Shown: positions 1 to 9,020, counted from the stretch's first letter. The stretch is DNA of 22,792 nucleotides from Candidatus Gastranaerophilales bacterium (GCA_944326495.1 CALVEE010000101.1:1-22792); one strand, 5' to 3'. Translations and numbers: made by a program. The notes: generated by a model from the sequence alone, not told the origin.

Positions 1-480
1 CTCTTTAATTTTATCACTTGAAAGGGCAATTGCTTTCAACTCTTCATCATTTACCCCTTCGTCAGCTTCGATTTTGTCTTTTACTTTGCCGTTAACCTGT
101 ACAACCAGCGTAATCTTGCTTGCTTTCGCAAGATTGTCATCCCATTCGCACCATTTTTCGTCGTGAATAGAACCGCTTCCGCCTAAGTCATGCCAGATTT
201 CTTCTGACATATGAACAGTTACCGGAGCCATTAGTTTGATTAAAGATATTATTGCAAAGCTTAATACATTTTTATCTTCTTCTGATAAATCAGATTTTTT
301 CCCGCGCCAATCGTAAATAGCGTTTGTAAGTTCTCTGTATTTTGAAATTACAGTATTAAACTGGAAGTCATTTGCAATATCATTAGTTATACCTTTTATT
401 GCCATATGAACAGTTCTTACAAGGTCGTCATTTTCTCTTGAGAGCGGGAATTTAAGCTCATAGTCCTTAGTAAGGTATTT
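1..480 (-). pseudogene. leuS: leuS C-terminal part, in-frame continuation after the TAA, cut by the window edge
   Basis: Reading the minus strand straight on from the TAA at 481-483, in the same frame, gives 160 uninterrupted residues up to the left edge. They are typical LeuRS anticodon-binding and C-terminal sequence: KYLTKDYELKFPLSREN, LVRTVHMAIKGITNDI, LIKLMAPVTVHMSEEIWHDL and VVQVNGKVKDKIEADE. No further stop or frame change occurs. The first in-frame ATG lies within HMAIKG at residue 26 of this segment and has no good Shine-Dalgarno sequence, so independent translation as a second subunit looks unlikely. Conserved sequence on both sides of the stop suggests a single substitution, either a consensus error or a very recent mutation, rather than an old pseudogene. 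It is typed as pseudogene only because of the stop. Confidence 0.85.
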
Positions 481-2406
481 TTAATTATCGCTGACAAGAC
501 GCCATACTCTGTTAAGGAACTTATAGCAGCCCTCAACGCCTGCATCTGACCAGTCAAAATCTCTTGCCGGAGGTGAATCTGACAGGATAAACAATCTTGC
601 AGTATCAGCGCCGTAGTTTTCAAATATTTCATCCGGATCAACCGTATTGCCCTTTGATTTGGACATCTTAGAGCCGTCTTTCAGAACCATTCCTTGAGTT
701 AAAAGATTTTTAAACGGCTCATCAAAGCTCAAAAGTCCTAAATCTTTAAGCGCTTTTGTAAAGAAACGCGAGTAGAGCAGGTGAAGAATAGCGTGTTCAA
801 TACCGCCTACATACTGGTCTACAGGAAGCCATTTATCTACAAGTTCTTTTGAGAACGGCATTTTATCGTTTTTAGCATCCGAATATCTCAAATAATACCA
901 GCTTGAGCATACAAATGTATCCATTGTATCCATTTCTCTTCTGGCTTTTCCGCCGCAAATCGGGCAGGTAGTTTCCGCAAATGTCTTAGAAGTTGTAATC
1001 GGCGATTTTCCTACAACAGAGAAATCGACGTCAGTCGGAAGCATTACAGGAAGGTTTTCTTCTTTTTCCGGCACAATTCCGCATTTGTCGCAATATACAA
1101 CAGGAATTGGCGCTCCCCAGTATCTGTGGCGCGAAATTAGCCAGTCTCTAAGCCTGTATTGTGTTTTAAATTCGCCAAATCCGCCGTCTACAGCTTTTTG
1201 TGTAATAGCTTCTTTAGCTTCCGTATTTTTCATTCCGTTGAATTCGTTTGAATTAACAAGAACGCCTTCTTCCGTATAAGCTGCATCTTTGCAGTCAGAC
1301 GGATTTTTCGGGTCTTGAATAACAACTTTTATAGGAAGATTGTATTTTTTAGCAAAATCAAAGTCTCTTGTATCATGTGTAGGAACTGCCATAACTGCAC
1401 CCGTTCCATACTCTACAAGTGCGTAATCAGCAGTCCAGAGCGGAAATTCTTCGCCGGTAAACGGGTTTATACAGTGTGTCCCTAATGGCACACCGGTTTT
1501 TACACGCTCAGTTGAAAGTCTTTCAATTTCGGACATTTTTCTTGCATTTGCCCGATATTCTTCAACGGCCTGTTTATTTTCCGGAGTTGTAAGTTTTTCT
1601 ATATCTTTGTATTCAGGCGCTACGACAAGATAAGTTATACCGTGAACCGTATCAGGGCGTGTAGTATAAACGGGGACTTCAAGCCCTTCAACTTCTTTTA
1701 CTTTAAATCTGAAAATAGCACCTTTAGATTTCCCAATCCAGTTTGCCTGCATTGTTTTAACGTTATCGCCCCAGTCTTTAAGCTTATCTAAATCCTCAAG
1801 GAGTCTTTCTGCGTAATCGGTAATCTTAAAGAACCACTGTGAGAGATATTTCTTTTCTACTACACTGTCACATCTCCAGCATTTGCCGTCGATTACCTGC
1901 TCATTTGCAAGCACTGTTCCGCAGTGATCACACCAGTTAACAGCTGCTTCTTTTTTGTAAGCAAGCCCTTTCTTAAATAACTGGATAAACAGCCACTGAG
2001 TCCATTTGTAATAATCCGGCTTGCAGGTTGTAACCTCTCTTTCCCAGTCGTAAGAAAGTCCGAGCATCTTCAGCTGTTTTGTCATATAAGCAATATTTTC
2101 ATCTGTCCATTTAGCAGGATCTGCGCCGTGCTGCATAGCTGCGTTTTCTGCCGGCAGACCAAAGCTGTCCCATCCGATTGGATGAAGAACATTATAACCT
2201 TGCATTTTCTTAAATCTTGCAATCACATCCGTAATCGTATAGTTTCTTACATGCCCCATATGAAGCTTTCCTGACGGGTATGGAAACATTGATAATGCAT
2301 AATACTTTGGCTTATCACTGTTATCCGGTGTATGAAAAGCTTTATTTTCTTCCCATACAGCCTGCCACTTCTTTTCTATTTCCTGCGGAAAATACGACTC
2401 TTTCAT
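481..2406 (-). CDS. leuS: Leucyl-tRNA synthetase, N-terminal 641 residues, ending at an in-frame TAA
   Basis: Class I aminoacyl-tRNA synthetase that charges tRNA-Leu in the cytoplasm. Visible in order: the HIGH-type signature HMGH at residues 49-52; a zinc-binding segment with NWCDHCG and CWRC; the CP1 editing domain with TTRPDT and the GTGAVMAVPTHDTRDF stretch including the conserved editing Asp; a second CxxC pair (YCDKCG, CPICGG); and the KMSKS loop at 580-584. The start ATG has a strong GGGAGGA ribosome site at 2411-2417. The frame stops at TAA 481-483, just after the catalytic core where the anticodon-binding domain begins, whereas full-length bacterial LeuRS is about 800-880 residues (E. 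coli about 860). The missing part is present in the same frame at 1-480. This is the last gene of a four-gene minus-strand run. Either the base is a sequence error or the gene is truly interrupted. Confidence 0.95.
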   Translation of the reverse strand: MKESYFPQEIEKKWQAVWEENKAFHTPDNSDKPKYYALSMFPYPSGKLHMGHVRNYTITDVIARFKKMQGYNVLHPIGWDSFGLPAENAAMQHGADPAKWTDENIAYMTKQLKMLGLSYDWEREVTTCKPDYYKWTQWLFIQLFKKGLAYKKEAAVNWCDHCGTVLANEQVIDGKCWRCDSVVEKKYLSQWFFKITDYAERLLEDLDKLKDWGDNVKTMQANWIGKSKGAIFRFKVKEVEGLEVPVYTTRPDTVHGITYLVVAPEYKDIEKLTTPENKQAVEEYRANARKMSEIERLSTERVKTGVPLGTHCINPFTGEEFPLWTADYALVEYGTGAVMAVPTHDTRDFDFAKKYNLPIKVVIQDPKNPSDCKDAAYTEEGVLVNSNEFNGMKNTEAKEAITQKAVDGGFGEFKTQYRLRDWLISRHRYWGAPIPVVYCDKCGIVPEKEENLPVMLPTDVDFSVVGKSPITTSKTFAETTCPICGGKARREMDTMDTFVCSSWYYLRYSDAKNDKMPFSKELVDKWLPVDQYVGGIEHAILHLLYSRFFTKALKDLGLLSFDEPFKNLLTQGMVLKDGSKMSKSKGNTVDPDEIFENYGADTARLFILSDSPPARDFDWSDAGVEGCYKFLNRVWRLVSDN

Positions 2407-2459
2407 TTATTCCTCCCTAATTCCTATTATTAAAATTTTATCATAAAAAAGAAAACAAT

Positions 2460-5414
2460 TTATTTAGTTCCTTTTTTTAGAATAATCCCGTTTAGTTTAC
2501 AAAAAGATGTCAGAATAGAGAGTTCTTCCTTGATAAGCTTTTGCATATGCGGATGATTTTGAACAATACTTATATTCTTAGCCTGCTGGAACATTTTAAG
2601 CGATAGTTTTATGTAATTGCCTCTAAGTGTTGATTTAGGAAGCGCTAATTCCTGATAAAATTTTGCATACAAAATATAATCTTTTACTAAAATACTTTCA
2701 AGATTAAACTGCTTAGCTATAAATATTGATTTTTCAATATAAACTTTTGCAGAATCAAAATCTTGTTTGGCCATATATATTTCACCAATCAGCCTGTTAA
2801 ATAAGCATATGAAATAATAATTATTAATATTTGCACCTTGAGCTATATCAAGTGCTTTTGATGCTATATCAAGCGCAAATTGCGTTCCGCTTGTTACAAG
2901 CTTAATTTTTGCAATAAGATACCAGGATAATAAAACACCTGTTGCAACTTTTTCTTTTGCAAAATATGCCACCTGTTCTTCCAGAATTTCAAGAGCTTTT
3001 TTGGTTTCATTTTTTTCTTTAAGCATTTTTGCAAGCAATGTTTTTAATATATTTTTGGTAAAATTATCGTTTACATTATTTGCGTACGTAACAACATTAA
3101 ATAATTCTGTATAAAGACTATCATATTCTCTTCCCATAAACTTATTTAGTATATCAATAAAATTCCAGCGTGAAACAGAAAATGAATCCATATTGTCAAG
3201 TGAATACTCTTTTAAAATATCATCAAGAATGTTCTCAGAAGTCTTTAAGTCGCCTTTAACAGTATTCGCAAGCGCTAAGGCCAGATGTGCTTTACAGAGT
3301 ATAAGTGTATCTGTGATTTGATTTTTTTCAATAATATCAAATATTAATTTTATAATCTCAAACATTCTGCTGTCACCTTGGAAAGTTAAGGCTTCTGCCA
3401 GTTCAAAATATATTTCAAGCCAGTTATCATACAAATCTCTAATTGATATAACCTGTGTATTTTTGCCCTTTGCAAGATATTTTTCAAAAACAGGCATAAT
3501 CTCCGTATCAATCAGGTTTACTGCCTGTCCGTAGTTACCGAGTTTTACTAACGGGTTTACCTGTCTTGATTTTACAAGTGTACGCTCAAGCTCCATATCA
3601 TCAGGGATTTTATTTAAAACGCTGTCCGCACATTCTATTGCACCCCAAAAATTTCCGCCCTTCATTGAAGAAGATGCCAGATAGCCTAATAATTCTATAT
3701 GCTCGTATTCTTCATTATCTTCAAGCATCATTACTGCATTTTGCAAATATTCAAATGCAGCCTTGTAATCAATCGGCTCAAGAAGCTTACCTACTCTTGT
3801 GTAAATATTCTTTTTTATCTTTTGATGATAAGGGCTTGTTTTATGCTCTATGAGTTTCAGAGCCTGCTTTTGCGCAATTATATACAGCCCGATATCACCG
3901 ATATAAGCAGCTTGCTTCATTAGAAGTGTCCATACTTCAAATGCCTGTTCATTGTTTTTTAATTTCTGTACTACAAATCCTAATAATGCAACAGATGATT
4001 GTTTATAGATACTCAAAGTTTCGTAAAGCATATTTAAGATTTCTTCAAAGCAGTCATCATTCTTCACAATGGAAACTATTATTTTCCATATATTACAGCT
4101 TTTAAATTCAAAAGTAAGGTTATTAACCTGATTGATAAATCCTTTTTGTACCAGAGTCTCAATAATTCTCTCAAAATCAGCAGCAGGGTTATTATCAAAG
4201 TGCTCAAGCATTGCCGGATAAAATTTTGAACCTAATACAGACATTGCAGCCAGCATTCTGTAGGATTTGTAATCTTCCTGCTTCAATATATTTAAACGCG
4301 CTTCGACAATATCTTCAATTGAATTATAATTAATAAATTTTAATCCGTTTCTCAATGTATCTTTATACAAAAATACCATCTGCTCTACAATTGAAGGATT
4401 TCCGGCAGAAACTTTATATGCAAGGTTTATGAAATCTTCTCCGGCTGTTACATCACGGTATTGGCATATCTGGGCTTCTATCTGTGTCCGGGTAAACGGT
4501 GCTATTGTTAAATCTACATAATTTTCCTCTGTTAATTTCGGCGATGTAATACACCCGAGTCCGGGTTTTATTATTTGAGAGATTATAATAAACTTACACC
4601 TTTCCAAAATATAATCATCTTTCAAAAGCTCCTGTAAAAAGTCAAAAGACATTCCGTCTATATTTTCAAAACTGTCTATTATAAATACGGCTTTTATCTT
4701 CTCTACAATTGTCAATAAGACCTTTTTCATTATCTGAAACATCTTAGCCTTATTAAAATAAATATTTTCATATTTATCCAGATTTTCAGGATACAAAAAG
4801 TTTAATAAGTCTAAAATCTCGCTGTTAGAAAGCATTGGAAAATCCTGCTTAAAAAACCTGATAGAATTCTTTTTAAGCTGTAATGTATCCGGACAAAAGT
4901 TGTTTACATTGAAGAAGGTTAATAAGACCTCCTGGAAATAACCGAACGGTGACAGCTGCGAAACCTGTGTGCAAGTGCCTAAAAGCCATATCAGCTTTGC
5001 ATTTTTCAATTCATTTATAGTATATCTAAGTACGAGATTTTTTCCGATGCCGCTTTCTCCGTTTATAGTAATTATAGTTGAGCAGCCATCTTTAATTGCG
5101 TCTAAAAGCTTTGCTTTGACCTTCTGCTGGGAATTCATCTCTGCTGTATATTCGGGCTTGGGATTGAATTTCTTCTGCGCTTGCTGTATCTCAAATTCAG
5201 CCCCGCATTTTCTGCATGCTTTTGCATCAGGAAGATTTGCAGAACCACAGCTTGAACATATTTTTAGCAATACTTTGTGACAATTTGAACACTCTGTTGA
5301 GGTAATAGGATTAATAGCCCCGCAATTTTTGCAAACAGAAGCAACTTTGCTATTACAAAACTTGCACTTCAAAGAATTATCATCAATTTCTTTTTTACAC
5401 CTGGGACATTGCAT
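2460..5414 (-). CDS. Triple zinc-ribbon STAND-type ATPase with helical (TPR-like) C-terminal region
   Basis: A 984-residue cytoplasmic protein. The N-terminus has three zinc ribbons with CxxC pairs at 3/6 and 17/20, 28/31 and 42/45, and 53/56 and 67/70. A P-loop NTPase domain follows with Walker A GESGIGKN (119-126) and a Walker B-like VFIIDSFENID further on. The layout resembles the AAA/STAND modules found in MalT-like regulators and cyclase-linked ATPases. The remaining 600 or so residues look all-helical, with TPR-like pairs (for example YEHIELLGYLASSSMKGG and FDSAKVYIEKSIFIAKQF). No cyclase, kinase or DNA-binding effector domain is visible, so the output is unknown. The usual Ser/Thr after the P-loop Lys is Asn126. 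The start ATG has AGAGG just upstream. The gene lies 16 bases after the acidic repeat protein and 53 bases before leuS. A sensory or scaffold ATPase is my inference. Confidence 0.8.
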   Translation of the reverse strand: MQCPRCKKEIDDNSLKCKFCNSKVASVCKNCGAINPITSTECSNCHKVLLKICSSCGSANLPDAKACRKCGAEFEIQQAQKKFNPKPEYTAEMNSQQKVKAKLLDAIKDGCSTIITINGESGIGKNLVLRYTINELKNAKLIWLLGTCTQVSQLSPFGYFQEVLLTFFNVNNFCPDTLQLKKNSIRFFKQDFPMLSNSEILDLLNFLYPENLDKYENIYFNKAKMFQIMKKVLLTIVEKIKAVFIIDSFENIDGMSFDFLQELLKDDYILERCKFIIISQIIKPGLGCITSPKLTEENYVDLTIAPFTRTQIEAQICQYRDVTAGEDFINLAYKVSAGNPSIVEQMVFLYKDTLRNGLKFINYNSIEDIVEARLNILKQEDYKSYRMLAAMSVLGSKFYPAMLEHFDNNPAADFERIIETLVQKGFINQVNNLTFEFKSCNIWKIIVSIVKNDDCFEEILNMLYETLSIYKQSSVALLGFVVQKLKNNEQAFEVWTLLMKQAAYIGDIGLYIIAQKQALKLIEHKTSPYHQKIKKNIYTRVGKLLEPIDYKAAFEYLQNAVMMLEDNEEYEHIELLGYLASSSMKGGNFWGAIECADSVLNKIPDDMELERTLVKSRQVNPLVKLGNYGQAVNLIDTEIMPVFEKYLAKGKNTQVISIRDLYDNWLEIYFELAEALTFQGDSRMFEIIKLIFDIIEKNQITDTLILCKAHLALALANTVKGDLKTSENILDDILKEYSLDNMDSFSVSRWNFIDILNKFMGREYDSLYTELFNVVTYANNVNDNFTKNILKTLLAKMLKEKNETKKALEILEEQVAYFAKEKVATGVLLSWYLIAKIKLVTSGTQFALDIASKALDIAQGANINNYYFICLFNRLIGEIYMAKQDFDSAKVYIEKSIFIAKQFNLESILVKDYILYAKFYQELALPKSTLRGNYIKLSLKMFQQAKNISIVQNHPHMQKLIKEELSILTSFCKLNGIILKKGTK

Positions 5415-5430
5415 AAGACCTCTGTCCTTA

Positions 5431-7062
5431 TTATACTACAGCAATTATTTCACTCAAGGCTTCTATTACACTGTCTTCACTCATTTCTAACTGTAAGGCT
5501 ATTTCCTGTACAGAGAGATTTTCTTTGTATTTAAGCTCATATACCTTGAGAATATTTAAATCACCCCTCTTGTGATTAAGCTCAACCAGCTCTTTTGAAA
5601 TACCTTCAACATCAATATCGTCATTATCAATTTCAGGTTCATAATTAAATACAGAATAATCAATAACAGAAGCTGTATCAGAAGGCTGCTCCGGCTCTTC
5701 CTTATCTTCTGTTTGTTCTTCAAGTTCAAATGGCGTAACGTCTTCTTCAAGATCAAGTGAAACAGTGCTGTCACCGGAGAACTCTTCTAAAAGCTCACCC
5801 GAGTCAGCTTCCTCGAGATTATAATCCTCATCAAGATTAAAAGTCTCCGGCTCATCTTGAATGATTTCGAATGGTTCATCAACAGCAGGTACTTCTTCTA
5901 AATCAGGTTCCGGTTCACTTTCCGGCTCCAAAGCTGTTTCTTCTGTAATTATATCGGCAGGAGCTTCTTCTAAAGCCTCAATTGGCTCGACTTCATCAAC
6001 AATATTCAAATCTTCTTCATTATTGAAGTCTGCATCCTCGATTGGAAGTTCAATTGCATCATTTACTTCTTCATCAACCTGTACAATAGTATCATCGTCC
6101 GTGAATTCAGGCATTTGGATGTCGTCTGCAGTCTCAAGTACCTCAACTGCAGAAGTTTCTTCTTCAATTGGAAGCTCAATTCCTTCACTTTCTTCTTCAT
6201 TAACCTGTTCAATAGTATCATCTTCTGTAAATTCTGGCATTTGAATTTCGTCTGCAGCCCCAAAATCTTCAATTGTAGAAGTTTCTTCTTCGATTGGAAG
6301 CTCAATTGTCTGACTTTCCTCTTCATTAAGCAGTTCAAGATTATCTTCCTCTAGAGATTCAGGCATTTGTACTTCGTCTACAGCCTCAAAATCTTCAATT
6401 GTAGAAGTTTCTTCTTCAATCGGAAGCTCTATTGTTTCACTTTCCTCTTCTTTAACCTGCGCAATAGTATCATCTTCTGCAAATTCAGATATTTGGATTT
6501 CATCTGCTATGTCAAGCTCTCCAACAGGAGAAGGTTCTTCTTTCGGAAGCTCAACTGTCTCACTTTCCTCTTCTTTAGCCTGTTCAATAGTATCTCCCTC
6601 TGAAAATTCAGGCATTTGAATCTCGTCTGCAGTGCTTAACTCTTCAACAACCAGAGCCTCCTCTATATCCCCCCCTGCTGTTGCGTCCATGGCAAGACTA
6701 TCGTCAGACAAAGAGTTTTCGGCTGTAATCTTTAATTCAGGAATATCACCGGACGGCTTCTCAGTATAATGAGCACTGTTTATCATACGATCAATTAATT
6801 CCGTATTAACATCAGCAGTACTCTTATTAGGCGAAACCTGCTTAAAATGTAACTTTTTAGGTACAGTAATTATTGAAGTTGAGATTACTTTTTCAAGGTA
6901 AGCTTTTATTACACTATCATTGTTTATAGAGTTTATAATAACTTCTGAATGTGAATAGACATCATCAATAATATCTTCAATAATATCCTCATATCCTGGA
7001 AATTTTTTATGCTGTCTTACAAGATTTTCAATAATGCTGTAGTATTTATTAGTCTTTTCCAT
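5431..7062 (-). CDS. Acidic tandem-repeat protein with C-terminal sigma-4-like helix-turn-helix
   Basis: A 543-residue protein of unknown function. Residues 1-75 form a compact, mostly helical N-terminal domain (KYYSIIENLVRQHKKFPGYE to ISTSIITVPKKLHF). Residues 139-344 are five imperfect 42-residue acidic repeats built on DEIQMPEF, DDTIEQV and EEESETIELPIEEE. More acidic low-complexity sequence follows to about residue 470. The last 45 residues (HKRGDLNILKVYEL to SVQEIALQLEMSEDSVIEAL) look like the helix-turn-helix of sigma-70 region 4 or LuxR-type proteins. No membrane segment or signal peptide is seen. The start ATG has AGAGAG upstream. The gene lies 23 bases after the membrane-anchored acidic protein and 16 bases before the zinc-ribbon ATPase, which argues for a shared transcript. 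A DNA-binding regulator with a long acidic spacer is plausible but unproven. Confidence 0.8.
   Translation of the reverse strand: MEKTNKYYSIIENLVRQHKKFPGYEDIIEDIIDDVYSHSEVIINSINNDSVIKAYLEKVISTSIITVPKKLHFKQVSPNKSTADVNTELIDRMINSAHYTEKPSGDIPELKITAENSLSDDSLAMDATAGGDIEEALVVEELSTADEIQMPEFSEGDTIEQAKEEESETVELPKEEPSPVGELDIADEIQISEFAEDDTIAQVKEEESETIELPIEEETSTIEDFEAVDEVQMPESLEEDNLELLNEEESQTIELPIEEETSTIEDFGAADEIQMPEFTEDDTIEQVNEEESEGIELPIEEETSAVEVLETADDIQMPEFTDDDTIVQVDEEVNDAIELPIEDADFNNEEDLNIVDEVEPIEALEEAPADIITEETALEPESEPEPDLEEVPAVDEPFEIIQDEPETFNLDEDYNLEEADSGELLEEFSGDSTVSLDLEEDVTPFELEEQTEDKEEPEQPSDTASVIDYSVFNYEPEIDNDDIDVEGISKELVELNHKRGDLNILKVYELKYKENLSVQEIALQLEMSEDSVIEALSEIIAVV
6031..6648 (-). repeat. Five 126-bp (42-residue) imperfect coding tandem repeats
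   Basis: Within the acidic protein, residues 139-344 align as five consecutive units. The first has 38 residues, the next three are exactly 42, and the last is about 42 and fades out. Each contains (A/V)DEIQMPEF, then (E/D)DDTI.QV, then EEES.(T)IELPIEEE. The DNA is also recognisably repeated; on the plus strand a block close to tcttcaattggaagctcaat recurs. Spacing is regular and in frame, so copy number could change by recombination or replication slippage without breaking the gene. Confidence 0.9.
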
Positions 7063-7085
7063 AATGCTCTCTTTATATCTTAAAC

Positions 7086-8996
7086 TTATAACCTAATTAC
7101 TAAAACAGGGTTTCCTTGCAGTTTATTAAATGAATTTGTGTTCATATTCAAATTCATAGCAAGAGCTTTGTCAACTGTCTGTTTTATCAGATGGTCAACA
7201 CTCTCTTCTCCGCTTGAAGTTATAATACCAACGGTTTCAAATTTTTTGCTGTCATTATTATATTTTATTTCCACTGCAATTTTGTTTGTTAAAGGCGGTT
7301 TACTAAGAAGTAAAAGCTCTGTTTTTAAATTAAGCTGTATTATTTTCCCGAGTTTTACCAGATATCGCTTTGCAGAAGTATTAGAAGCATATCCTGCAGG
7401 AACTTCCCAGTCAACTTTTAAGTTCGAAACAAGGATAGAGGCATCTAAATTCTGTTCTATCATTGGTATTGATACGGCATTGCCCTCATTCGGAGAGGTT
7501 TTCGGCTCTGTCGTGTTAACCGTCTCTACCGGCATGGCTTCTTGAATAGGAGCCGCATTGCTGCTCTCGTCAACAGCTTCTGCAGGAGACGGATTATCAG
7601 AAATTAAATTAGTTTCTGTTTCATCCTCTGCCGGAGTTTGCGAACTAAACTTACTATAACCGAAATATCCGGCACCGCCTATTATTGCAAGCACTGCTAA
7701 AGATGCTAAAAGCTTAATTGCCCCGTTACCTCTAGGTTTTTGCGGCTGTATCATATTTTCAGAGTCAGTCTGTTCGTTATCCTCATTATGGAATAAAGCA
7801 TCTATTTGCTGCTCGCTGCTATTTGCGCTATCCTGTTCCTGCTCTGCAGGCTCGTTTTGAACAGGTTCCTGAACATTTTCTTCATCTTCCTGCAGAAGTT
7901 CTTCATAAGTATCTTCAACTGTTTCTATACTTGGAGTCGCTGTTGTAGAAAATTCAAAAGAATTCTCCAGTACGCTGTCCTCTTCAGTATTACTTTCTTC
8001 TTCTGCAGCCGCATCAGGAATAGTTATTTCATTCGAAACTTCTGGCTCTTCCCCGCTTTCTGCTATAATTTCCAATTCTTCCTGCGGCTCATCTTCTATT
8101 GTATCTGAAGTTTCTATTGTATTTTCGAAACTAAGTCCTTCATCTTCATTGTTATCTTCAATTTCTAAATCATTATTAAGTTCATCAAAAACATCAATAT
8201 CACTGTCATTGTCATTATTTTCAACTAAATCCAATGTCTCATTATTCTCTTCAAGCAAGAACTCACCATTATCCTGTGCAAGGTCTAAACCTATATCAAA
8301 GTTTTCCGGATTATCCTCTTGAGTCTCTGCTGTGATTTCATCCGCTTTCGGAGTTGAGACAAAATTGAATATATATTTTGCTCTCGCAGCTTTTGCCAGT
8401 TTTGTACGGCCGTCTCTGGACGCAATCAATTTCCGGTAATAATCGCCGGTATTTTCTAATTTGTTATCTAAATAGTCAAAAATTTCTTTTTCTTCTACAT
8501 TATACAAATCTTCAACATTGATTAAGCGAGACTCAATGTCATAAAAAGACAACAGCGAATTCTCATCAACTAAATAAAAGCCGTCATGCTGTTTAGATTT
8601 GTCAATATTTTCAGGAAGAGCAAATCCCACAACTTCAGCACCTGATATATCGGATGCTATTTTGATAAACATATAAGCAGCCGGCAAAAGATTATTATCA
8701 AAATGCTCTTTAGGAATATTTAGATTATCATCATCAAAAAACAATCTTACATCAATGTATGAATTATTGATGTAAATATCTGAAATATCAATATCTTCAA
8801 GCACTACGCCTATGTTATGAAGCCCTGATGCAGTATCTACCTGATATTGTTCTGCATCAAAATATTTTACTGCAATATTTGCCGCAACCGCATTTGCTAC
8901 AGCCCGATTTCTTGTATCAGTATTGTCTATAAATTTGCAAATATCGCGCGCAAGCTCTAAATCTCTATCTTCTATTAAAAAATTATCAGTATTCAC
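7086..8996 (-). CDS. Membrane-anchored protein: DUF1822-like N-domain, acidic linker, one TM, TonB-C-like tail
   Basis: A 636-residue protein of unknown function. Residues 1-215 form a globular domain reminiscent of the cyanobacterial DUF1822 family (my recollection, not searched). Residues 220-420 are a strongly acidic, low-complexity linker rich in Glu, Asp, Asn and Ser. A single hydrophobic segment at about 425-447 (IKLLASLAVLAIIGGAGYFG), preceded by KPRGN, predicts an N-in, C-out membrane protein. After a second Pro/Glu/Ser linker, residues 520-636 form a small domain whose pattern (VEIKYNNDSKKF, ETVGIITSSGEESVD) resembles TonB C-terminal folds. The start is GTG at 8994-8996, with GGGAGAG upstream. 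It is the first gene of the leuS run, with a candidate promoter immediately upstream. Linking cytoplasmic and periplasmic domains is an inference from topology. Confidence 0.75.
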   Translation of the reverse strand: MNTDNFLIEDRDLELARDICKFIDNTDTRNRAVANAVAANIAVKYFDAEQYQVDTASGLHNIGVVLEDIDISDIYINNSYIDVRLFFDDDNLNIPKEHFDNNLLPAAYMFIKIASDISGAEVVGFALPENIDKSKQHDGFYLVDENSLLSFYDIESRLINVEDLYNVEEKEIFDYLDNKLENTGDYYRKLIASRDGRTKLAKAARAKYIFNFVSTPKADEITAETQEDNPENFDIGLDLAQDNGEFLLEENNETLDLVENNDNDSDIDVFDELNNDLEIEDNNEDEGLSFENTIETSDTIEDEPQEELEIIAESGEEPEVSNEITIPDAAAEEESNTEEDSVLENSFEFSTTATPSIETVEDTYEELLQEDEENVQEPVQNEPAEQEQDSANSSEQQIDALFHNEDNEQTDSENMIQPQKPRGNGAIKLLASLAVLAIIGGAGYFGYSKFSSQTPAEDETETNLISDNPSPAEAVDESSNAAPIQEAMPVETVNTTEPKTSPNEGNAVSIPMIEQNLDASILVSNLKVDWEVPAGYASNTSAKRYLVKLGKIIQLNLKTELLLLSKPPLTNKIAVEIKYNNDSKKFETVGIITSSGEESVDHLIKQTVDKALAMNLNMNTNSFNKLQGNPVLVIRL

Positions 8997-9020
8997 CTAA
9001 CACTCTCCCATACTATGCTT

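Noticed and set aside
481..483. Reassignment of TAA as a sense codon
   Set aside because: The other three genes of the run and several elsewhere in the window end at TAA where protein families end, and none of them contains internal TAA.
417..641. A 74-codon minus-strand frame crossing the leuS stop
   Set aside because: It lies in a different frame from both halves of leuS and has no family features; the LeuRS sequence continues in the original frame, so no frameshift is needed.
4556..4580. CCCG-AGTC-CGGG stem followed by TTTT on the plus strand, resembling a terminator
   Set aside because: It lies inside the ATPase gene on the opposite strand, has only a 4-5 bp stem, and no plus-strand gene ends nearby.
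5861..6603. Long plus-strand frames rich in Ser, Phe and Cys opposite the acidic repeats
   Set aside because: They mirror the Glu/Asp-rich codons of the real gene (GAA and GAT read as TTC and ATC on the other strand); no ribosome sites and no sensible protein composition.
6031..6648. Regular repeats as a possible CRISPR array
   Set aside because: Units are 126 bases, contiguous, imperfect and in frame within a gene, with no unique spacers or cas genes.
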